The translations under genes and the position numbers were made by a program. A DNA stretch of 64,000 nucleotides, taken from positions 6,945 through 70,944 of the forward strand of contig JAXLYP010000042.1 in NCBI GenBank assembly GCA_046351395.1, in the 5' to 3' direction. This stretch comes from CAYYKK01 sp046351395 (GTDB lineage Bacteria; Myxococcota_A; Polyangia; Polyangiales; Polyangiaceae). The notes below the pieces were generated by a model, which made no database searches, was not told the DNA's origin, and worked only from the letters and a program-made list of their open reading frames with translations. How positions within the stretch are numbered: the stretch's first letter is position 1; each line of letters starts with the position of its first letter. Below, in pieces: positions 8,734 through 18,230 of the stretch.

Positions 8734-10995
8734 ATGAAGCTCGTCCACTCGGCCGCAGCCGTCACGCTCCTCACGCTCGTCGGCGCGGGCTGCGGGGACG
8801 TGGTGCTGCCCGCGCCGCCGCCGGATCAAGGCGTCTACGGGTACGCGAACGGTTGCTACACGGTCCAAGGGTTCGACGGGGAGAACGACCCCTCGGTCCT
8901 CGCGCCGACGACCGACCTCACGGGCTTCCAGTTCTCCGACGAGGACCCGGAGCGCGCGGCGCGCTTCACCCTTCGCGCGTCGGATCTCGGCACGTATCTC
9001 CTCTACGACCAGGACAAGCGATACCTCACGGCGGAGAACGTCGGCGGCGCCTGGCGCCTCTCGCGCCCAGAGAAGCTCGAGTCGGCGCTCACGCGGCTGG
9101 ACGACACGTTCCGCTCTCCGGCGGAGTGGACGCTCGAGCCCTCTCCGCGCGACGCGAAGCGCTATCAGCTGAAGCACTACGCGTCGGGTCTCTACCTCGC
9201 GCTCGACGGCCTCGTGAGCGACCCGTCCGCGGCGGCGATCATCACGATGTTCCCAGCGACGAGCTGCGCCGCGTTCCCCGAGCTCTCGATCGACGCGACC
9301 GGCACTCCGACGAAGCACGCGTGGGACGACGGCGCGCTCTACGGCATCGCGGAGCTCCACTCGCACATGATGTCGAACTTCGGGTTCGGAGGTGGCAACA
9401 CGTTCCATGGTGCGCCCTTCCATCGCCTCGGCGTGGAGCACGCCCTCCCCGACTGCGAGCCCTGGCACGGCACCGAGGGCCGGCGGGACGTCGTCGGGTT
9501 CTTCTACGACGGAGACGGCGGCTCGCTCAGCGTGGACGCGCTCGCGCCCATCCTCCTCACGGGCGAGGTCCCCCAGTTCAACCACCTGACGGCGGGCTAC
9601 CCCGACTTCACCGCGTGGCCGAACGCGTGGCGCAGCTCTACCCATCAGACGATGTACTACCGCTGGCTCGAGCGCGCGTACCTCGGCGGCATCCGGCTGC
9701 TCGTGCAGCACGCGACGGGGAACTCGGTGCTCTGCGATCTCATCACCGGCATCCACTCGCAGACCGCCCTCTACTCGTGCAACGACATGGTCAGCGTCGA
9801 TCGAGAGATCCAGGAGACGCGCAACCTCGAGCGCTACATCGACGCGCAGTCCGGCGGCCCCGGCAAGGGCTGGTTCCGCGTCGTGGACAGCCCTGCGGCC
9901 GCGCGCGCCGCGATCCTGGACGGCAAAATGGCCGTGGTCCTCGGCATCGAGATCTCGAACCTGTTCGACTGCTTCCTCACCCCGCACGCGGGGTTCGCGC
10001 AGTGCACGCCGGACCTCGTCCGCGAGAAGATCGACCACTACCGCGAGCTCGGCGTGCGCGTCGTGTTCCCCGTCCACAAGTTCGACAACGCGTTCACCTC
10101 GGGCGATGGTTCGAGCGGGATCATCGAGCTCGGCAACTTCATCAACAGCGGCCACTACTCGGACTTCGTCCAAGACTGTCCCGGCATCTCCGCGAACTTC
10201 GACGGCGGGGACGTCACGTTCGGCGGCCTCAACAAACCGCGCGACGTGTACGACTCCCCCGCGCCGAACGACTTCAGCGGCTTCGCGGAGGCACCGCTCG
10301 GGACGATCCTGCCCTACCTCGATCAGATCCAGGAGCCGCCCCTCGTCGGAGAATACTGTCAGCACCACGGGCTCACCGCGCTCGGAGAGACGCTTTTGCA
10401 GGAGCTGATGAAGCGCGGGATGATGATCGACGTGGCGCACCTGCCGCAGCGCTCGCTCGTCCGCGCGTACGAGCTCATGGAGGCGAACACGTACCCCGTG
10501 CTCAAGACCCACGGGGACACGACCGGAGGTCGCGTCTACCTCAACGGTGGAATGGCGGGGACGAGCCTCGGTCGCTGCTCGGCGGGAACGCCCGGGAGCA
10601 TGGGCAGCCAGCTCGCCGCGAGCGTGAAGGAGGTCGTCGCTCACGGCGGGTACCCCGCCGAGGGCCTCGCGTTCGACCTCAACGGGTTCGCGGGCGGCCC
10701 CCGCCCGCGCTTCGGACCAGACAGTCCGTGCGGAACCCCACAATCGAACCCCGTCACGTATCCGTTCACGTCGTACGACGGAGCGATCACGTTCGAGCAG
10801 CCCTACCTCGCGAACCGCAAAGTGGACTTCAACGAGGAGGGCATGATCGACATCGGCCTCCTCCCGGAGCTCATCGAGGACGCGCGCCGCGACGGGGTCA
10901 CCGACGCGGACCTCGAGCCGCTGTTCCGGTCGGCGGAGGCCTACGTGCGCATGTGGGAGCGCGCCGAGGCGCGGGGCAAGGCGCTCTCTCCGTGA
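8734..10995 (+). CDS. Membrane dipeptidase-like (M19/amidohydrolase) lipoprotein
   Basis: The 753-residue protein has a lipobox LVGAGC (Cys20) and an N-terminal region of about 180 residues, probably a beta-trefoil or carbohydrate-binding type. The catalytic region begins at ELHSH (His209 and His211, the metal-binding HxH of amidohydrolases). DVAH (His569) and KTHGD (His593, Asp595) are placed like the later metal and acid residues of renal-dipeptidase (M19) enzymes. It is about twice as long as a typical M19 enzyme because of the N-terminal domain and insertions. It probably hydrolyses a peptide or amide outside the cytoplasm; the substrate is unknown. The next gene follows after 23 bases on the same strand. 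Confidence 0.75.
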   Translation: MKLVHSAAAVTLLTLVGAGCGDVVLPAPPPDQGVYGYANGCYTVQGFDGENDPSVLAPTTDLTGFQFSDEDPERAARFTLRASDLGTYLLYDQDKRYLTAENVGGAWRLSRPEKLESALTRLDDTFRSPAEWTLEPSPRDAKRYQLKHYASGLYLALDGLVSDPSAAAIITMFPATSCAAFPELSIDATGTPTKHAWDDGALYGIAELHSHMMSNFGFGGGNTFHGAPFHRLGVEHALPDCEPWHGTEGRRDVVGFFYDGDGGSLSVDALAPILLTGEVPQFNHLTAGYPDFTAWPNAWRSSTHQTMYYRWLERAYLGGIRLLVQHATGNSVLCDLITGIHSQTALYSCNDMVSVDREIQETRNLERYIDAQSGGPGKGWFRVVDSPAAARAAILDGKMAVVLGIEISNLFDCFLTPHAGFAQCTPDLVREKIDHYRELGVRVVFPVHKFDNAFTSGDGSSGIIELGNFINSGHYSDFVQDCPGISANFDGGDVTFGGLNKPRDVYDSPAPNDFSGFAEAPLGTILPYLDQIQEPPLVGEYCQHHGLTALGETLLQELMKRGMMIDVAHLPQRSLVRAYELMEANTYPVLKTHGDTTGGRVYLNGGMAGTSLGRCSAGTPGSMGSQLAASVKEVVAHGGYPAEGLAFDLNGFAGGPRPRFGPDSPCGTPQSNPVTYPFTSYDGAITFEQPYLANRKVDFNEEGMIDIGLLPELIEDARRDGVTDADLEPLFRSAEAYVRMWERAEARGKALSP

Positions 10996-11018
10996 GGCGC
11001 CGATGATATGGCGTCCGG

Positions 11019-12464
11019 ATGAAGACCACCCTCACCGAAGAGTCCACGCGCGACGTCGTCTCCCGTCTCCGTGACGCGAACGCCGCGTTCGCGCGCGCGT
11101 TTCCCGGTGAGCCCGAGGCGCGCCAGCCCGTCCACACGGTGTACGGTGGGGCGCATCTCTTCCGCGCCGAGACCGCGAAGAAGCTCGGCGCCGTCGCGCT
11201 CGGAGCCCTCGAGGAGCACGCCCCCGACTTCGCGACGTTCGGTCGCGCGCTCGGGCTGCCCGGGCACGATCGGCTCCCCATGGAGCGTTCGGCCATCCGC
11301 ACGCTGGAGCGGGCGCTCGCCGAGGGAGGCGCGCGCGCGCGCGAGCTCCACGAGGGAGCGTGGCTCGCGCACACCATCCGCGCGCGCGTGATCGCGAAGC
11401 TCGAGCGGGAGCCCGTCGAGGACTATCGGATCGACTTCGAGGACGGCTTCGGCACGCGCCCCGATGCGGAGGAGGACGAGCACGCCGTCCGGTGCGCGAA
11501 GGAGCTCGCGCGCGGCGCGGCCGAGGGCATCCTCCCGCCGTTCGTGGGGATCCGCGTCAAGTCGCTCGCGGAGGAGACGCGCGTCCGCGCGGTGCGGACG
11601 CTCGACGTGTTCCTCACGGCCCTCGTCGGCGAGACGGGCGCGCTCCCGCCGAACTTCGTCGTCACCGTCCCGAAGGTGACGATCCCCGAGCAGGTCGCGG
11701 CGGTGGTCGCGCTGTTCAAGGCGCTCGAGCGCGGGCTCGGGCTCGGCGAGGGCGCGCTCAAGCTGGAGATGATGATCGAGACGACGCAGTCGATCGTGGA
11801 CGCGGACGGTCGCATCAACCTCTCCCGGCTCCTCGGGCCCGCCGAGGGGCGCTGCACCGGGGCGCACTTCGGGACGTACGACTACACGGCGGGGTGCAAC
11901 GTCACGGCGGCCCACCAGACGATGACGCACCCCGCGTGCGGCCTCGCGCGCGGGCTCATGCAGATCGCGCTCGCGCGCACCGGGGTCTTCCTCTCGGACG
12001 GCGCGACGAACGTCATGCCCGTCGGCGTCCACCGACCCGAGGGAGGCAGGGCGCTCACGCTCGCGGAGCTCGCGGAGAATCGGGCGACCGTCCACGCCGC
12101 CTGGAGGCTCCAGTACGAGCACGTGCAGGACTCGCTCGTGCGAGGCTTCTACCAAGGTTGGGATCTCCACCCCGCGCAGCTCCCGGTCCGCTTCGCCGCG
12201 GTGTTCGCGTTCTTCCTCACGAGCCTCGACGCGGCCGCGGAGCGCCTGAGGAACTTCGTCGCGCGCGCCGCGCAGGCGACGCTCCTCGGGGACGTGTTCG
12301 ACGACGCCGCCACCGGTCAGGGGCTGCTCAACTACTTCCTCCGCGCGATCAACTCGGGCGCCGTCTCCGAGGCGGAGGTCCTCGAGCGCACAGGATTGAC
12401 CGCCCTCGAGCTGCGGCTCCGCTCGTTCGCGAAGATCCTGGAACACCGGACCCACCCGCGTTGA
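11019..12464 (+). CDS. HpcH/HpaI-CitE-like aldolase family protein (DUF6986-like)
   Basis: This 481-residue cytoplasmic protein has a TIM-barrel signature of the citrate lyase beta/HpcH family. DYRIDFEDGFG (about 133-143) carries acidic residues that usually hold Mg. VTVPKVT, LEMMIETTQSIVD and HFGTYDYTAG follow the conserved strand order. The carboxy region from about 350 is a helical extension seen in the DUF6986 subgroup, which some databases label phosphoenolpyruvate kinase without biochemical proof. The reaction probably involves a 2-oxo or acyl-CoA substrate, but this is inference. It follows the dipeptidase-like gene closely and may be cotranscribed with it. Confidence 0.8.
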   Translation: MKTTLTEESTRDVVSRLRDANAAFARAFPGEPEARQPVHTVYGGAHLFRAETAKKLGAVALGALEEHAPDFATFGRALGLPGHDRLPMERSAIRTLERALAEGGARARELHEGAWLAHTIRARVIAKLEREPVEDYRIDFEDGFGTRPDAEEDEHAVRCAKELARGAAEGILPPFVGIRVKSLAEETRVRAVRTLDVFLTALVGETGALPPNFVVTVPKVTIPEQVAAVVALFKALERGLGLGEGALKLEMMIETTQSIVDADGRINLSRLLGPAEGRCTGAHFGTYDYTAGCNVTAAHQTMTHPACGLARGLMQIALARTGVFLSDGATNVMPVGVHRPEGGRALTLAELAENRATVHAAWRLQYEHVQDSLVRGFYQGWDLHPAQLPVRFAAVFAFFLTSLDAAAERLRNFVARAAQATLLGDVFDDAATGQGLLNYFLRAINSGAVSEAEVLERTGLTALELRLRSFAKILEHRTHPR

Positions 12465-12647
12465 CCCCCTGAGCCCAAGGAAGTTGCGCGGGAGGCTGCG
12501 CGCGAAAGGAGTGCCGCCCATGAATGCGGCCCGCGGTCGGGCCGTCTACCGACCGTTCGCGGGGGGCCGCTCCCTCCCGTCGGTCGGCGCGGGATGTCAC
12601 GTCTCTCGCCGTCTTCGGCAGTTTGCGCCATAGTCGTTGGGGCCCTC

Positions 12648-13520
12648 ATGATTCGAGACCTCGCCTTCCCCGCCTTCGCCGCGCTCGCGCTCGGCGCCGC
12701 CTTCCTCGCGCCGCCCGTCTATGCCGGGTCGGACGAGATCGCCCCCAGGCCCGCCCAGCTCGACGCGGTTCAGCTCGGCCCGGTTCAGCTCGGCCCGATT
12801 CAGCTCGGCCCGGTTCAGCTCGACGCGGCTCAGCTCGACGCGGCTCAGCTCGACGCGGCTCAGCTCGACGAGGTTCAGCTGGACGAGGTTCAGCTGGACG
12901 AGGTTCAGCTGGACGAGGGGAAGCGGACGTACGTCGTCGCCGCGATGGGAGACTCTCTGACGGATCCGAAGTCGCAGGGCGGCAAGTACCTGACGTACCT
13001 CAAGACGAAATGCCCGAAGAGCACGTTCGACTCGTACGGCAAGGGCGGCAACATGGTGAACCAGATGCGCAAGCGCTTCGCCAGGGACGTGCTCGGCGAA
13101 GGCGGGGATGGTTCGAAGCCGAGCTACACGCACGTCATCATCCTCGGCGGCATCGGGGACATCCTCTCGAACGAGACCGCCACGCGCACGAGCGAGAAGA
13201 TCCAAAAAGACCTCGGCACGATGTACCAGCTCGCGCACGACAAGGGCGTCAGCGTCATCGCGCTCACCCTCCCGCCGTGGGGCGCGTTCAAAGCGTACGA
13301 CGACGCGCGCCACACGATGACGATGGAGGAGAACGACTGGATCAACAGCAAGCCTGCGAACGTCGACTCCGTCGTCGACATCTATCCGCTGCTGTCGTGC
13401 GGGAAGCCGCGAGAGCTCTGCGACGACTACGCGTGGCCGGACAAACTCCACTGGGGCCAGAAGGGTCACGACGTCGTGGGCGCCGCGCTCTACGCGAGCG
13501 TCTTCAGCGACTGTGAATAG
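12648..13520 (+). CDS. Secreted SGNH/GDSL hydrolase with pentapeptide array
   Basis: The start was set at ATG 12648, which gives a clean signal peptide (residues 1-26, ending VYA); an in-frame ATG at 12594 exists but lacks signal-peptide character. Residues 36-90 are eleven 5-residue units of the form (A/V/I)QL(D/G)(A/P/E). The hydrolase domain follows immediately: MGDSLTD with nucleophile Ser103, and DKLHWGQKGH with Asp265 and His268 completing the triad. It is an exported esterase or lipase of unknown substrate. Its TAG overlaps the next GTG start, so the two genes are coupled. Confidence 0.82.
   Translation: MIRDLAFPAFAALALGAAFLAPPVYAGSDEIAPRPAQLDAVQLGPVQLGPIQLGPVQLDAAQLDAAQLDAAQLDEVQLDEVQLDEVQLDEGKRTYVVAAMGDSLTDPKSQGGKYLTYLKTKCPKSTFDSYGKGGNMVNQMRKRFARDVLGEGGDGSKPSYTHVIILGGIGDILSNETATRTSEKIQKDLGTMYQLAHDKGVSVIALTLPPWGAFKAYDDARHTMTMEENDWINSKPANVDSVVDIYPLLSCGKPRELCDDYAWPDKLHWGQKGHDVVGAALYASVFSDCE
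12753..12917 (+). repeat. 15-bp tandem repeat encoding pentapeptides, 11 units
   Basis: Eleven in-frame 15-base units form three homogenised blocks: units ending GGCCC (Gly-Pro), units GCGGCTCAGCTCGAC and units GAGGTTCAGCTGGAC. Neighbouring units are more alike than distant ones, which indicates expansion by slippage or unequal exchange. Length is a multiple of three, so copy-number change keeps the hydrolase in frame. Confidence 0.9.
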
Positions 13521-13998
13521 AGGCTTCGGGGTGGCCGCGATCGTCGCGGCGCTCGCGGCTCCGTCGGTCGCGCTCGCGGATCTCGGCTTGCCGTTCCCGT
13601 CGCCGTGCGACGACAAGGTCGATCAGCAGCCGTGCACGCTCCCGGGCGGAGGCAAGGGGACCTGCATCCGTCACAAGGTCGGCCCGAAGCGCGTGCTCGT
13701 GTGCACGCCGCCGCTCGACCCGTCCGCGTACCCGCCCGTCCCCGAGCCGTGGGCGTCCACCGTGATGAGCGAGAGCGAGCGGACGATCCCGAGCGCTGCG
13801 CCGAGCTCGACCGCGAGCCCTCCTGCGGGCGGCGGCGCGTGCAGCTGCACGATCGTCGAGCCGAACGCCACGCCTACGCCCGGGCTGGGCCTCGCCGCGA
13901 TCGCGGCGATCTCGCGCCTGGCCGCGCGGCGCGCGCGAGCGCGCGCGCTAGCTAGCTTTTTCCCTGCGAGACTGGGCGCGGACCGCCCGCGCAAGTGA
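13513..13998 (+). CDS. Exported protein with MYXO-CTERM-like tail, 161 aa
   Basis: GTG 13513 overlaps the stop of the SGNH hydrolase. Residues 1-22 are a signal peptide ending ALA. The mature part has a disulfide-rich segment (CDDKVDQQPC...CIRHK...VCTPP) and a Pro/Ser linker. The C-terminus has ACSCTI, then a short hydrophobic stretch, then a run of Arg/Ala, resembling the MYXO-CTERM sorting signal (Cys motif, membrane span, Arg cluster) processed by the myxosortase pathway. Family members normally end just after the Arg cluster. Here about 18 extra residues run through a GC hairpin and T-run that look like a terminator, so a one-base error near 13945 could be hiding an earlier stop. Confidence 0.65.
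   Translation: MNRGFGVAAIVAALAAPSVALADLGLPFPSPCDDKVDQQPCTLPGGGKGTCIRHKVGPKRVLVCTPPLDPSAYPPVPEPWASTVMSESERTIPSAAPSSTASPPAGGGACSCTIVEPNATPTPGLGLAAIAAISRLAARRARARALASFFPARLGADRPRK
13929..13961 (+). terminator. GC hairpin with T5 run
   Basis: GCGCGCG at 13931-13937 pairs with CGCGCGC just after a two-base loop. Then come TAGCTAGC and TTTTT at 13957-13961. The shape is that of an intrinsic terminator for the SGNH hydrolase/MYXO-CTERM pair. It sits inside the last codons of the upstream frame as written. Confidence 0.5.
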
Positions 13999-14003
13999 TC
14001 CTT

Positions 14004-14023
14004 CGATACCGTTCTCCGTATCG
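14004..14023. promoter_or_regulatory. Short inverted repeat upstream of kinase
   Basis: CGATAC (14004-14009) and GTATCG (14018-14023) are perfect 6-base arms around an 8-base spacer, 22 bases before the kinase ATG. The position suits an operator or the untranslated leader. No binding protein can be assigned. Confidence 0.3.
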
Positions 14024-14045
14024 TTTCGGGTAACCTCCCGGCTTC

Positions 14046-15618
14046 ATGGCGAGCTGTCCGCAGTGCAAGACGCGGTACGCCGACGACGTGCACGAGTGCG
14101 CGGCGGACGGCGCGACGCTCGTCCCCGATCGGGTCATCGAGCAGCTCGAGAAGAACGAGATCACGCCCGGCACGATGATCGGGGAGTACCGCGTCCGGAA
14201 GAAGATCGGCGAGGGCGGGTTCGGCGCGGTGTTCGAGGCGGTGCAGCCGGTCATCGGCAAGCCCGTCGCGATCAAGCTGCTCTCCCGCTCGTTCTCGGAC
14301 GACCCCGCGATCGTGTCGCGCTTCATCGCCGAGGCGCGCGCGGTGAACCAGATCCGGCACAAGAACATCGTCGACATCTTCTCGTTCGGCGCCCTGCCGG
14401 ACGGGCGGCAGTACTTCGTGATGGAGCTCCTCTCGGGCGAGCCGCTCGACGAGCGCCTGCGCACGAAGGGCCACTTCGAGCTCGCCGAGATCGCCCCGAT
14501 CCTTCGGGGCGTCTTGCGCGCGCTCGTCGCCGCGCACGCCGCGGGCCTCGTGCATCGAGACCTGAAGCCGGAGAACGTGTTCCTCGCGATCGACGAGGAC
14601 GGCGTCATCACGCCGAAGCTCATCGACTTCGGCATCGCGAAGCTCCTCGGGGACGAGCGGCGCGAGCACAAGACGCGAACGGGCACGCCGATCGGGACCC
14701 CGTATTTCATGAGCCCCGAGCAGTGCCGGGGGAAGAACGTCGATCACCGGACGGACATCTATTCCATCGGCGCGATGCTCCACATGCTCCTCACGGGGCG
14801 TCGCCCGTTCGACGGCGACTCGGCGATGGACGTCCTCTACAAGCAGATGGTGGATCCGCCGCCGCGCCTCTCGGCGCACCGCGAGGGCATCCCCCGACCC
14901 GTCGAGGAGTTCGTCCTCCGCATGCTCGAGAAGGACGCGAACGCTCGGCCGCAGACGATGGCCGAGGTGCTGCGTCAGCTCGACGCGCTCGCGGGCACGC
15001 CGGAGCGCGCGTCGATCCCCATCCTCGCCTCCGGCATCGGCAAGGGCAGGGAGTCGATCGCGGATCTCGAGTCCGCGAAGACCTCGATCGGAGGTCCCGC
15101 GCTCTCGCTCGCCGAGGCGGCGCCCGCCGAAGGGGGCGCGGGCAACACGGAGATCGTGTCGAAGGTCCTGCCGACCGCGGCGAAGACGGTCGGGGATCGC
15201 GCCCCCCTCTCCGCGGCGCGCAGCGCTTCGCCCACGAGCACGGGGACGCGCATCGCCCAGGTCGCGGGGGTGGCGGCGGCGGTGTTCGGCGTCTCGCTCG
15301 GCGTCTATCTGGTCGTGCTGCGTCCTCCGTCGTCGTCGAGCGCGACGGCGAGCCCGTCGGTCGCGAGCGAGGCCGCGAACACGGCGAAACCCGGCGCCGG
15401 TACCCACGCGCCGACCCGCGAAGACGTCGGACGGGGATCGCCTCGCTCCACCCCCGGGCGATGCGACGACGAGCGCGACCGCGAGCGCGCCACCGCCGCG
15501 CGTGACCGCGAGCGCCGCGCTCCCGTCCCCCGCGACGATCCTCTCGAGCACCGTGAAGCCTGTTCTCTCCGCTGTCCCCCGCCCGACGTTCAATCCGAAC
15601 GAAGTGTCGAACGAATGA
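14046..15618 (+). CDS. Transmembrane Ser/Thr kinase with N-terminal zinc ribbon (frameshifted tail)
   Basis: Residues 4-18 carry C-x2-C...C, a zinc-ribbon-like start. The kinase domain has Gly loop GEGGFGAV (55-62), Lys77, HRDLKPEN (170-177) and DFG (194-196). A single membrane span lies at about 399-425, followed by a Ser/Ala/Thr tail. As written, the frame continues without a stop into the next gene (to 18230). A second frame from about 15415 gives a convincing kinase tail (APPPGDATTSATASAPPP, ending PTFNPNEVSNE) with TGA at 15616-15618, overlapping the ATG at 15615. One extra base near 15400-15425 explains this. The end given here is the inferred natural stop. It is coupled to two downstream genes. 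Confidence 0.8.
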
Positions 15619-18230
15619 AACTGCGATCCATCCTCCTCGGCTCCCCGCTCGTCCTCTCCGCGGGGCTCCTCGCCTCCGCCGGCTGCGACTCGATCCCCGA
15701 GCTCCCGGCGAACCAGTGCGGCAACCACGTCATCGAGCGAGGCGAGGACTGCGACGGCGTGGGCGTCGGCTCGAACACGTGCAGCGCGGCGTGTCGGCTC
15801 ACGTGCGCCGCCGATCGCTCGTGCCCGGCGGGGTGGGGCTGCGGTGTCGACGGCCTCTGCCGTCAGCCCACGGGCGAGCTCCAAGACTTCGGGAGCTCGG
15901 TCGCCCTCCCCGGGGACGCGCTCGTGCTCGCCGACTTCGACGGGGACGGCCGGAGGGACGTGTTCGCTCGGCAGGATGCGACGTTCGCCGTCGCGTACGT
16001 CGATCCCGCGGGCCTCAGCCCCTCGGTCACGCACCTCTCGTTCGATGCGAGCGACGAGTTCCCCGACATCCCCGCGCTCGGGGACGTGGACGGCGACGGG
16101 CGCACGGACCTGCTCCTCCGCCTCGAGGACGGCATCTCGTTGATGCGCGGCCAACCCGACCGGCACCTCCTCCCCACGCCCTACTTGCGCGAGCCCCCGG
16201 CGAACGCGCTCCCCACCGACACCCTGCTCTCCGTCGACATCGATCCCAGGGTCGACGCTCCCGGGGACGAGCTCGTCGCGATCCGCGACGACGGCCTCTA
16301 TCTGCTCCAGGACCTCGCGACCCCGTCGGCCGGTCCAGTGAAGATGTTCTCTCTGGACCCCGGCAAGAAGCACTATGTCACGCCCGGCCTCCACTATCAG
16401 AACTTGAACGTACAGGGGCTCCAGCTCCTGGTCGTGGACGAGGGCGGGACGACGGTGACGTTGTTCGAGCCGTTCACCATGACGATCGACCCGATGACGG
16501 GGTTCTCCACCCCAACCCCCAATTTCGAGGACTCCGCGCAATTTCCGCCCGTCACGATGACCCTGCCCGCGGGCGTGACGGCCGCGGGCCCCGCGCAGGT
16601 CGCGCACATGTCCTTGTCGTTCTCGGAGTCGAACCCAGACATTCTGGTGCCCGGGTCGGACGGGGATATGTATGTCCTGTTCCGGATCATAAACGCGCGA
16701 CAGTTCGGCTCGACCCCGAACACCGCGGACAACACCGCGCGCCACCTGATCCGAAGTCTGGACGGCGTGGAGCTCCACGAGCTCCCTCTCATCACGGGAC
16801 TCTTCAGCCAGGACGGGTCGACCGACTTCGTGGACCCGGATGGCATTCACGTCAATGTCTGCGTAGCGGGAAACTGCGGAGTGAAGTTCCCGACCGTCGC
16901 GACGGATCCGATCACGTTGGATCTCACGACGTGGGCCGTACCGGACGGCGCGGAGGGGTGGAGCGGGGCGAAGGTCACCGCGCCGAGCGTCAACGGCGTC
17001 GACTTCGGCAGCATCGTGGCCTGGTCGTCGAAGGCGGGCTTCACGTATTTCCGCCGCACGAACAGCTACTTCGCGCCGTTCAAGTTCTCGACGCGCGGAC
17101 CGATTTCGAACGTGGACTTCGGCGATTTGAACGGGGACGGAGCGGTCGATCTCGTCTACACACAGCGCTCGTCTCGCGCGGCGGAAGGGGACACGCAGCT
17201 CCAATCGCTGAATGTCTCCTTCGGCGACGCGCTGTCTCTCCCGACCGAGGCCGTGGACTTCGGAGACGTCGGCGCGCTCGACGTGCTCTTCCACGCTCGC
17301 CTCCCCGACCCCACGCGCTTGCCGGACGCGATCGACGACATCTACGCGCGCGACGCGACGACGCACGAGTACTACGTGTTCCGCGGCAGCACCGACCGCG
17401 CGATCCAATCGCCGCTCGAGCTCCCCATCGTGTGCTCGGGCGCGTCGCTGCCAAAAGGCGTCGCCCGCGTCCCGTCGCTCGGTCGCTTCCGAGCGGGCGG
17501 AGCGATGGAGGCGGCGATCCTTTTCCAGACGGAGGACGCAGCCGGCTTCCATTGGAACTTGTGGAGCTACGATCCCGCGTCGAACGAGACGGAGGCGGCG
17601 TGCACCTCCCTCGTCGGTCCGCTCGAGCTCCCGAGCCCGGGCAGCGACGAGCTCCGAACGCTCGCGGCCGACCTGGATCGGGACGGCACGGACGAGCTCC
17701 TGATCCTCCCCGTCGGAGCGTCGTCGCTGTTCGTCGCGGATCGCGCAGACTCGGGCTGGGTCCTCTCGACCATCACGCTCGATGGCCCGCACACGAACTT
17801 GTCCCTCCTCGACCCCACGAACCCGAGCAGCGACGTCCTCCTCCGATCGGCGACGGGCCTCACCGTCCTCTGGAACGACGGGACGCTCGCGCCGAAGCCG
17901 AGCGCTCCGCTCGCGCTCACGGGCACGCCTTGCCCCGAGCGGAGCGCGGACGCCGTGTTCGGAGAGTCCCGCGGCGTGACCGCGATCCGCCTCGACCCGA
18001 GCGCGGACGCGGGAAAGGCGCTGCTCGCCGTCAGCGAGGAGGACACGCTGCTCCTTTCTCTCGACACGAAGGCACGCTCGGTCGCCGTCGACGGGTGCAT
18101 CACCGACCAGCTCGGCGGCGGCGGCTCCGCCGTGACCAGCGGGGACGTGACGGGCGACGGGGTGGAGGATCTGGTGGTCTCGAGGGCTAGCGGAACGCGG
18201 ATCTTCGCTGGGGTACCGGTGGTGAAATGA
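15615..18230 (+). CDS. FG-GAP/VCBS-repeat lipoprotein, 871 aa
   Basis: ATG 15615 begins a classical lipoprotein signal with the lipobox Cys at residue 24. A Cys module (CGNHVIERGEDCDG) of the DUF4215-like type follows, then a long series of beta-propeller blades with calcium-type loops such as DFDGDGRRD, DVDGDGRTD, DLNGDGAVD and DLDRDGTDE. These are FG-GAP/VCBS repeats found in adhesins and integrin-like propellers. It is probably on the outer surface, binding calcium and a protein or glycan ligand. In the raw frame it is fused to the kinase; the independent start is favoured by the signal peptide and ATGA overlap. Its TGA overlaps the next ATG (18227). Confidence 0.85.
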   Translation: MKLRSILLGSPLVLSAGLLASAGCDSIPELPANQCGNHVIERGEDCDGVGVGSNTCSAACRLTCAADRSCPAGWGCGVDGLCRQPTGELQDFGSSVALPGDALVLADFDGDGRRDVFARQDATFAVAYVDPAGLSPSVTHLSFDASDEFPDIPALGDVDGDGRTDLLLRLEDGISLMRGQPDRHLLPTPYLREPPANALPTDTLLSVDIDPRVDAPGDELVAIRDDGLYLLQDLATPSAGPVKMFSLDPGKKHYVTPGLHYQNLNVQGLQLLVVDEGGTTVTLFEPFTMTIDPMTGFSTPTPNFEDSAQFPPVTMTLPAGVTAAGPAQVAHMSLSFSESNPDILVPGSDGDMYVLFRIINARQFGSTPNTADNTARHLIRSLDGVELHELPLITGLFSQDGSTDFVDPDGIHVNVCVAGNCGVKFPTVATDPITLDLTTWAVPDGAEGWSGAKVTAPSVNGVDFGSIVAWSSKAGFTYFRRTNSYFAPFKFSTRGPISNVDFGDLNGDGAVDLVYTQRSSRAAEGDTQLQSLNVSFGDALSLPTEAVDFGDVGALDVLFHARLPDPTRLPDAIDDIYARDATTHEYYVFRGSTDRAIQSPLELPIVCSGASLPKGVARVPSLGRFRAGGAMEAAILFQTEDAAGFHWNLWSYDPASNETEAACTSLVGPLELPSPGSDELRTLAADLDRDGTDELLILPVGASSLFVADRADSGWVLSTITLDGPHTNLSLLDPTNPSSDVLLRSATGLTVLWNDGTLAPKPSAPLALTGTPCPERSADAVFGESRGVTAIRLDPSADAGKALLAVSEEDTLLLSLDTKARSVAVDGCITDQLGGGGSAVTSGDVTGDGVEDLVVSRASGTRIFAGVPVVK

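Noticed and set aside
8463..11006. Plus-strand frame overlapping the dipeptidase-like gene
   Set aside because: Out-of-frame Arg-rich shadow of the 8734-10995 gene.
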